Origin: a virus | Strand: one strand, 5' to 3' | Virus record (IMG/VR): IMGVR_UViG_3300008448_000526 | Coordinates: 1-26,588 of that record | DNA: 26,588 nt | Part shown: positions 21,063 through 26,588 of the stretch, piece after piece | How the letters are laid out: every line of letters begins with the position of its first letter | Numbering within the stretch: the first letter of the stretch is position 1 | Made by a program: the position numbers and the translations under genes | Notes under the pieces: model-generated | The model's input: the letters and a program-made list of their open reading frames with translations, nothing else | What the model was told of the DNA's origin: nothing | The model's database searches: none

Positions 21063-21256
21063 AATGGGTAATCAAGGGTGGACAAAGACATGAGGACTTT
21101 GAATACCCTGACGACCAATGGTATTACTTCCAGTTTGCAGATCGGTTTGGTTGGACACCTGACCAAGTAGATGAGTTACCTGCTGGCACAGCAGATTGGC
21201 TTATCTCGATAGCAGCAACGGTGGAGAGCGCAAAAGCGGAAAGGGCGAGTGAGTAA
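20706..21256 (+). CDS. Tail assembly chaperone, frameshifted long form (gpGT-like)
   Basis: Predicted join of 20706-21035 and 21035-21256, with base 21035 read twice, giving about 183 residues. After the shift the protein reads SPYRQLERLKWVIKGGQRH, then EDFEYPDDQWYYFQFADRFGW and a helical end (GTADWLISIAATVESAKAE). The extension has no start codon of its own in a good context and fills what would otherwise be a 190-base gap. The shift ratio sets the balance of short and long chaperone; the long form couples the tape measure to tube subunits. The next gene starts inside its stop (TAATG). Confidence 0.82.
21029..21035 (+). promoter_or_regulatory. -1 ribosomal frameshift site CCCAAAA
   Basis: In the chaperone frame the bases read GAC CCA AAA GCC, so C CCA AAA fits the X XXY YYZ slippery pattern exactly. 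A -1 slip moves onto CCC AAA AGC and opens a 74-codon extension instead of stopping at 21060. This is the conserved position for tail-chaperone frameshifting, just before the short form ends. Confidence 0.85.
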
Positions 21257-21690
21257 TGGGTGCAGTAGTCATACGCAATCTTGCTGACGTGCTTGCTGGC
21301 TTAGAAGTTCAAGAGGACAAACTTGAACGTGCTGCGCAAACTGCAATTGCTACTGCGGGTTTTGCGATCCAACGTCAAGCGCAAATCAACGCCAACACAG
21401 GAACACACAAAAAGGGTCAAGGTCACATTCCTGGGACTGGACCTGGACCAAACGTAGTCACAGGCGCGTTGCGTAGATCTATTAGAACTGACGTGAAGTA
21501 TGGATTTGGTAATTACATTGCAGTTGTCGGGGCAAGCACAGAGTATGCTAGGGCTGTTGAATTAGGCTCACCGCGTTGGAAAAGTGGCGTAAAATACCCT
21601 TACCTAAGACCTGCCGCTGAGGATCTAATCCGCAATGGATCTTTGAACAGGATCTTTACAGCAGCATTTCTCAAAGCAGTGAAGGGATAG
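21256..21690 (+). CDS. HK97 gp10-like neck / tail completion protein
   Basis: The 144-residue protein starts with a helix (NLADVLAGLEVQEDKLERAAQTAIATAG) followed by RQAQINANTGTHKKGQGHIPG, VVTGALRRSI, IAVVGASTEYARAVELGSPRW and YPYLRPAAED. The motif series TGALRRSI...YARAVELG...PYLRPA is diagnostic for HK97 gp10-type proteins, which act at the head-tail joint. In most phages this gene comes between the connector and the tail terminator; here it lies after the chaperone, just before the tape measure. Confidence 0.8.
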   Translation: MGAVVIRNLADVLAGLEVQEDKLERAAQTAIATAGFAIQRQAQINANTGTHKKGQGHIPGTGPGPNVVTGALRRSIRTDVKYGFGNYIAVVGASTEYARAVELGSPRWKSGVKYPYLRPAAEDLIRNGSLNRIFTAAFLKAVKG

Positions 21691-21693
21691 CAC

Positions 21694-24510
21694 ATGACAA
21701 ACGCAATCCCGCCAATCATGGTTCAAATTGCAGCAGATGTATCTCAACTGAAGGCTGGTTTGGCTCAGGCTGAAGCAAGCATCAAGGGCATGAATAGCAG
21801 TGTTGCTACTGCCAATACAGGTATGCAAAACATGCTTGCCAGCGCAAAGCGCATGGCGGGTACTTTGGGCGTGGCGTTTGCTGCAACTCAGGTTGTTCAG
21901 TTTGGCAAAGATGTAGTGATGTCTGCGTCAAGCATGGCTGAGTCTGTGTCAAAAGTTAAGGTTGTGTTTGGCGATAGCGCTGACGCGGTTTTCAAGTTTG
22001 GCGACAGTGCAGCAAAGAACATGGGTATGTCTAATCAGGCTGCGATTGAGGCAGCAGGAACTTACGGCAACTTGTTTCAGGCGTTTGGAATTGGGCAAGG
22101 CAAAGCAAATGAAATGTCCACCACGCTGGTTCAACTTGCTGCTGACTTAGGATCTTTCAACAACACTTCAACTGAAGAAGCAATCAACGCATTGCGCTCA
22201 GGTTTGGCTGGCGAGACTGAACCGTTGAAGCGATTTGGCGTGGCACTCAATGAAGTGACTCTCAAAAACAAAGCAATGGCAATGGGTTTTGGTGAGATCA
22301 AGGGCGCAATGGATCCTGCAATCAAGGCTCAGGTGACTTATGCGTTGGTAATGGAACAAACAAAACTGGCTCAGGGCGACTATGCGCGTACCGCAGACGG
22401 CACAGCCAACACAATGAAAACTCTCAGCGCTCAATTTGCTGACGCAAAGGTGGCTATTGGAGATCTAGTGTTGCCAGCGTTCAACGCATTGTTGAAGGTT
22501 ACTGCTGCGATTATTCCAATTCTAAAGTCAGTGGCAAAGTATTTCAAAGACAACGCAGACGCGCTCAAAATGTTTGCAATCATTCTTGCCACAGCAACAG
22601 CAGGTTTTTACGCGTTCAAGGCAGCAGTGGTCGCTACCAAAACAGTCATGACTGTCTATACCGCTGTTACAAAGGCTATGGCAGCAGGTCACTCTCTTGC
22701 TGCAATCGCAACTTTGAATTTCAGGGGCGCGATGATGATGTTGAACATGGCTATGAGAGCCAACCCTGTTGGAGTGTTAATCACTGGTTTGACCGTGTTG
22801 GGTGCTGCGTTTGTTTGGGCTTGGAAAAAGTCTGAGACGTTCAGAGGTATTGTCATCAAGGGTGTTCAGGTAATCCTCAACGGGTTTGCTTTGTTGGTTC
22901 AAGGCATTGGCAAGTTTGTCGGTATGCTCGCAAAGGTACCAGGCATGGGCTGGGCAAAGGGAATTGCTGACGGCGCTGAAAAAGCCTCACAGTCAATCAA
23001 AACAACAGCAAAGAATTTGGCAGACCTGAAGAAAGCCAACGCGGGATACGGTGAAGGCGCGTTTACCTACGGCTCAGGCAAGACTGGTGGCGCAGGTGAC
23101 GGTGGCGGTGCAGGTGGCGCACTCGATCCTGCTGCTGCCAAAAAGAAGGCTGAGGACATTAAAAAGGCAATGGCAGACGTGTCCAAGGTTTACAAGGACA
23201 TGAACAAGGTCATTGCAGACTCACAAGAGAAGGTTGCAGAAGCAACCAAGCGACGCGATGAGGACACGGCAAAGGCTCGTAAGCAATACGCTGAGTCAGT
23301 TGAGAAGGCTGACAAGACACTACTTGAAGCCACTGCTGCTGCGTACAAGCGCAACAAAGAGCAAATTGACTCAATCAACAAAGACTACGCAAAGCGCACA
23401 GCAGACCTTGAAGTCAAACTTCAGGACACTCTCAGAGACATACGCGAGAAGGCTGCTGAAAAGTCTGCTGACCTCACCAAGAAGGCTGCTGAGAAGCAAC
23501 AGTCAATTATCCAACAGTCAATGGATCGTTTGCGTAATGCGTTTGCTTCCAAAACAGGGGTTAGCCTTACTGACGCGTTCAACGGTGGCGTGTCAGTTGA
23601 AACAGCATTGTCTGATTTGAAAACAAAGTTAAGTGCAACCAAAAACCTTGCCAGTAACGCAGCATTCTTACAGGCGCAGGGTTTCTCTCAGACCTTTATT
23701 GAGCAGGTTGTATCGGCTGGTCCAGAGGTGGGTAATTCACTGGCAGACGCCATACGAAATGCCTCTCCAGAGTCAATTAGAGAATTGCAAGCAACGTTTA
23801 CTGAAATGGAAAGCACCTCAAACACTGGTTTGGACGCGCTCGCCAAGACAATGAACTCAGGCGGTAAGTTAGCAACCCAGGAACTCATGGACGCTTACGC
23901 GCAGGTTTCAATTGACCTCAAAACTTCAATCACTGAAATCAACGCAGACATGGTGAAGGCGCTGGCTGAAGCCAACGATGAGTACAGCAAGGCTATGGCT
24001 GAGGCAAAGGCTGAGCGTGACGACAAACTGGCTGAGGCTGCAAAGGATCTCAAAGAGGCACTTGCTGAAGCAGACAAGAATTACAAAGAGTCAGTTGCTG
24101 AGGCTCAAAAGACTCTTGCTGAGTCTTTGGCTGACGTGCAGAAAACCTACAATGAAGCGTTAGACCAAATCGCCAAGGACACCCAAGAGCGCATTGATGA
24201 TCTCAAAGAGAAGTTGACTGAATTGGCAAAGACTCTTGCAGAGTTAGGCGCAAAGCAGGCTGCTGTCAATGCACTGAAAAATGCGCCTGCTTACACCCCT
24301 GTTATGCCAACAATGCCAAATAACAATGGCGGTTATGTAAACACAAATACCATTGCAGGTATCAACGCGGCATCAGGTTTCAATCTAACTCAAAACATCT
24401 CATACCCAACTGCCAGCGCAAGCGAAATCTCAGCGCAGACTATGAGTGCAATCAAATTCGGGACAGCAACACTGCCCCTTAGCCAAAGAGGGGCGCGGGT
24501 GGACATCTAA
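21694..24510 (+). CDS. Tape measure protein
   Basis: Longest gene in the window, 938 residues. It sets tail length and helps eject DNA. The N-terminus has the phage tape-measure pattern (IAADVSQLKAGLAQAEASIKG, ASSMAESVSKVKVVFGDSADAVF, LGSFNNTSTEEAINALRSGL). Residues of about 265-410 contain several hydrophobic stretches typical of the membrane-interacting middle. Residues of about 460-620 and 740-870 are charged heptad coiled coils (LAEANDEYSKAMAEAKAERD). A glycine-rich linker lies near 455-480. The C-terminus is asparagine/proline-rich. Using about 1.5 angstrom per residue, it would span roughly 140 nm. The stop overlaps the next ATG. Confidence 0.93.
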   Translation: MTNAIPPIMVQIAADVSQLKAGLAQAEASIKGMNSSVATANTGMQNMLASAKRMAGTLGVAFAATQVVQFGKDVVMSASSMAESVSKVKVVFGDSADAVFKFGDSAAKNMGMSNQAAIEAAGTYGNLFQAFGIGQGKANEMSTTLVQLAADLGSFNNTSTEEAINALRSGLAGETEPLKRFGVALNEVTLKNKAMAMGFGEIKGAMDPAIKAQVTYALVMEQTKLAQGDYARTADGTANTMKTLSAQFADAKVAIGDLVLPAFNALLKVTAAIIPILKSVAKYFKDNADALKMFAIILATATAGFYAFKAAVVATKTVMTVYTAVTKAMAAGHSLAAIATLNFRGAMMMLNMAMRANPVGVLITGLTVLGAAFVWAWKKSETFRGIVIKGVQVILNGFALLVQGIGKFVGMLAKVPGMGWAKGIADGAEKASQSIKTTAKNLADLKKANAGYGEGAFTYGSGKTGGAGDGGGAGGALDPAAAKKKAEDIKKAMADVSKVYKDMNKVIADSQEKVAEATKRRDEDTAKARKQYAESVEKADKTLLEATAAAYKRNKEQIDSINKDYAKRTADLEVKLQDTLRDIREKAAEKSADLTKKAAEKQQSIIQQSMDRLRNAFASKTGVSLTDAFNGGVSVETALSDLKTKLSATKNLASNAAFLQAQGFSQTFIEQVVSAGPEVGNSLADAIRNASPESIRELQATFTEMESTSNTGLDALAKTMNSGGKLATQELMDAYAQVSIDLKTSITEINADMVKALAEANDEYSKAMAEAKAERDDKLAEAAKDLKEALAEADKNYKESVAEAQKTLAESLADVQKTYNEALDQIAKDTQERIDDLKEKLTELAKTLAELGAKQAAVNALKNAPAYTPVMPTMPNNNGGYVNTNTIAGINAASGFNLTQNISYPTASASEISAQTMSAIKFGTATLPLSQRGARVDI

Positions 24511-25364
24511 TGCCTGTTGTAACAAATGATTATCAATTCTCTTTTGCTGGTTTGTCTTTTGGCGGTGCTGGATCTCCATACCAAATCTTGTCTGTGGAAG
24601 GCTTAGAGGGACTGCCTGGGATCCGCAATCAAGATGACAACCGTGGCTACGCTGACGGTATGTTCTCAGGGCGTGACTTTCTGGGTGGTCGCACAATCTC
24701 AATCACCTTCCAGACTTTTGGCGCGGGTGCAACCTCAGCGCAGACCAACTTCAACACAATTCAAGCCAAGTTGCTGCCTCAGACTTCAGGCACCACACCT
24801 TTGTATTTTATTTTGCCACCGTCAGGGGAGCAGTTTGTCAATGCTCGTGTTCGCGTTTTGCGCACCTCAGTAGATCCGAATTACACCTACGGTATGATTA
24901 CGTCTCAGGTTGAGTTCTTTTGCCCTGACCCAAATTACTATAACTCAACCCTGCAAACTGCCTCATTGACCGTATCTGCTGCTCCAGGGCGTACCTACAA
25001 CCGCACGTACAACCTTGTTTACGGGTTTGGTTCATACACAAGCCTTACCAACATCGTCAATAGTGGCTGGGCTACGACTTACCCAACCATTACGATCACT
25101 GGACCAATCACAAATCCGACTTTGGGCAACGTGACCACGGGTGAATACCTGAACCTATCGGGAACAATCACAAACACCGATACTCTTGTCATCAATCTGC
25201 AAAACCGACTTATCACGCTCAACGGCGTATCTGCTCGCAATTTGCTATCAACAGGCACTTGGTTTGATGCACCACCAGGAACTTCGCAGTATTATTTGAC
25301 AGGATCCACGACCACCGCAGGAGTCACCACGGCTACTGTGACTTGGTATAACGCATTTATTTAG
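24510..25364 (+). CDS. Distal tail protein (Dit-like)
   Basis: ATG overlaps the tape-measure stop. The 284-residue protein has the N-terminal signature of siphovirus distal tail proteins: YQFSFAGLSFGGAGSPYQILSVEGLEGLPGIR, then RDFLGGRTISITFQTFG. After the hub domain there is a Thr/Asn-rich beta-sandwich (FGSYTSLTNIVNSGWATTYPTI, LSGTITNTDTLVINLQNRLITLNG) resembling the galectin-like or carbohydrate-binding half of Dit. It connects the tube to the fibres. Position immediately after the tape measure is standard. Confidence is high for the tail role, moderate for the exact name. Confidence 0.82.
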   Translation: MPVVTNDYQFSFAGLSFGGAGSPYQILSVEGLEGLPGIRNQDDNRGYADGMFSGRDFLGGRTISITFQTFGAGATSAQTNFNTIQAKLLPQTSGTTPLYFILPPSGEQFVNARVRVLRTSVDPNYTYGMITSQVEFFCPDPNYYNSTLQTASLTVSAAPGRTYNRTYNLVYGFGSYTSLTNIVNSGWATTYPTITITGPITNPTLGNVTTGEYLNLSGTITNTDTLVINLQNRLITLNGVSARNLLSTGTWFDAPPGTSQYYLTGSTTTAGVTTATVTWYNAFI

Positions 25365-25373
25365 GAGACAGAC

Positions 25374-26420
25374 ATGCCATTACGCAATCCACCGAGTTGG
25401 TTACAAAACGGATCACACCCAGCCGAAAATGACCGCTTATCTACGCAAGCAATTTACGCCACATCGGGAATTGTTGGCTCATCGTCTCTTGCAGTATCTC
25501 AGGCTGCTGTACCTGCTATGGCGGTTCAAGTTGCAGCAGGTTGGGGCGCATTGGTTGGAAACTTCACAACCAACATGGGCGCGTATCAATTCTATAATGA
25601 TGCTGCGACTCAACTTACTGTCACTACCGCAAACCCTTCAAACCCTAGAATTGACCGCGTTGTTGTCACAGTCAATGACGCTTTCTACACAGGCGCTTCA
25701 AACAACGTCACTTTCCAAGTTATTGCAGGTACGCCTGCTGGATCTCCAGTGGCACCAGCAACGCCTGTCATGTCTTTATCTTTGGCGACTATCGCAGTTG
25801 CAGCAGGTGCAACCTCAATCACCAACGCCAACATTACTGACACTCGCGTAAACGTTACAACCAACTTGCCTGTTGGAGATCTGACTGAAGTTCAGGCTAC
25901 TGACGGACTTTCTGTGACCTCAGGAACTGGACCAATTCCTATCGTCAGAACTGACGGCACGATCATTTACGGGTACACCACCACTGCAACGGCAGGTGGC
26001 ACAACAACCCTGACTACTGCAAGCACAGCACGTCAATTCTTTACTGGCACACTCAACCAAACCATTGTTTTGCCCGTAGCAAGCACCATGATATTGGGCG
26101 AAACATACAAAATTAGAAACGCAAGCACAGGCGTGCTTACCGTAAACTCATCAGGCGGTAACTTGGTTGCCACTATTCCTGCTGGCGCTGGATTTGCTGT
26201 AACTTGTATTTTGACCTCAGGAACCACTGCTGCTTCATGGGACGCAGATTTTGAGGGTACTTCAACAATCACAGGCACAGGAAGCGGTGTTTTGTCAGCA
26301 AGCCCAACCCTGACTGGTACTGTTACACTAGGCTCAACAGCGAACCTAACGCAGACAGGTACTTTCAGCGTAGGATCTATTACCGATTACGTGTTTATTA
26401 ATTTGATGGGAGCATGGTAA
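25374..26420 (+). CDS. Tail fibre or baseplate appendage protein
   Basis: GGAGACAG precedes ATG 25374. The 348-residue protein starts PLRNPPSWLQNGSHPAENDRL, a pattern common at the start of baseplate/receptor-binding proteins in actinophages. Long alanine/threonine-rich beta repeats follow. The last third has a repeating TSTITGTGSGVLSASPTLTG pattern, as in tail fibres with repeated shaft units. This fits a host-contact structure. No enzymatic motif is visible. Confidence 0.7.
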   Translation: MPLRNPPSWLQNGSHPAENDRLSTQAIYATSGIVGSSSLAVSQAAVPAMAVQVAAGWGALVGNFTTNMGAYQFYNDAATQLTVTTANPSNPRIDRVVVTVNDAFYTGASNNVTFQVIAGTPAGSPVAPATPVMSLSLATIAVAAGATSITNANITDTRVNVTTNLPVGDLTEVQATDGLSVTSGTGPIPIVRTDGTIIYGYTTTATAGGTTTLTTASTARQFFTGTLNQTIVLPVASTMILGETYKIRNASTGVLTVNSSGGNLVATIPAGAGFAVTCILTSGTTAASWDADFEGTSTITGTGSGVLSASPTLTGTVTLGSTANLTQTGTFSVGSITDYVFINLMGAW

Positions 26421-26588
26421 ATGGCAGCAACACCGAAACCGTTATTTCGCGGAGCAGCGACATTAACGACAACAACAGTTTTGTACACTGTTCCAGCCTC
26501 AACCACTACTATCGTAAGCAACATTGCTATCACTAACACTGCTGCTACTGCTGCAACATTTACTCTTGGTATGGGTACTGCTGGTTCA
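26421..26588 (+). CDS. Beta-rich appendage protein, 3-prime end cut by window
   Basis: ATG abuts the previous stop and the frame is open to the last base, giving 56 residues (AATPKPLFRGAATLTTTTVL, then VPASTTTIVSNIAITNTAATAATF). This is the Thr/Ala-rich beta pattern of a small virion decoration or fibre-associated protein. It belongs with the tail-appendage group. The rest lies outside the window. Confidence 0.55.
   Translation, partial: MAATPKPLFRGAATLTTTTVLYTVPASTTTIVSNIAITNTAATAATFTLGMGTAGS

Noticed and set aside
23213-23620. 135-codon alternative-frame ORF inside the tape measure gene
   Set aside because: It is a shadow of the coiled-coil repeat codons; no ribosome binding site and low-complexity Lys/Arg/Leu content.
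24010-24190. Possible DNA repeat in the tape measure coiled coil
   Set aside because: The similarity comes from Glu/Ala/Lys heptads at protein level; the DNA copies are too diverged to call as nucleotide repeats.

Overview
This window is part of a tailed double-stranded DNA phage genome with siphovirus architecture. All supported genes lie on the + strand. They are packed tightly, mostly with 1-14 bp overlaps (ATGA, TAATG, TGATG or GTGA junctions). There is no integrase, tRNA, rRNA, CRISPR array or insertion sequence. Several proteins (a one-domain lysozyme-like exoprotein, a beta-sandwich lipoprotein, a MuF protein and an HK97-type capsid with an Ig-like insert) resemble those of actinobacterial phages. 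The mid-range base composition and strain-like heterogeneity in the tail-tube gene would fit an environmental, perhaps freshwater, actinophage assembled from a metagenome. The host assignment is inference.

Layout: (1) 38-2003, tiny early or accessory genes, several encoding zinc ribbons, plus a secreted muralytic-like protein. (2) 2002-2097, three 34-bp tandem repeats. (3) 2093-3367, HNH nuclease, single-stranded-DNA-binding protein, small HTH protein and two small unknowns. (4) 3339-7624, a probable DNA base hypermodification cassette: ParB-like protein, TET/JBP-type 2-oxoglutarate/Fe(II) dioxygenase, amino-acid:DNA-transferase-like (alpha-glutamyl/putrescinyl thymine pyrophosphorylase family) enzyme, FAD-dependent DAO-like enzyme and a P-loop kinase of the 5-hydroxymethyluracil-DNA-kinase type. 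A terminator and a lipoprotein gene sit between the FAD gene and the kinase. (5) 7892-17238, packaging and head: small and large terminase, portal, MuF, protease-scaffold and major capsid. (6) 17313-21690, connector and tail genes, including a -1 frameshifted tail chaperone. (7) 21694-26588, tape measure, distal tail protein and fibre or appendage proteins; the last runs off the end.

The most exciting system is the modification cassette. It suggests that thymine is hydroxylated directly in the phage DNA, then phosphorylated, replaced by an amino acid and trimmed by a flavin enzyme. This differs from the known M6/ViI-type route, where hydroxymethyl-dU is made as a nucleotide before replication. 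A full hand scan of the window supports unusual restriction-site statistics: CCGG was not found at all, GGCC was found three times, and RGATCY is strongly over-represented.

Other notable points: the tail-tube gene is broken by a 445-bp imperfect tandem duplication, and removing one copy restores a single 328-codon gene. The protease gene has two internal in-frame starts with good ribosome binding sites. The lysozyme-like gene has no conventional start that would include its signal peptide.
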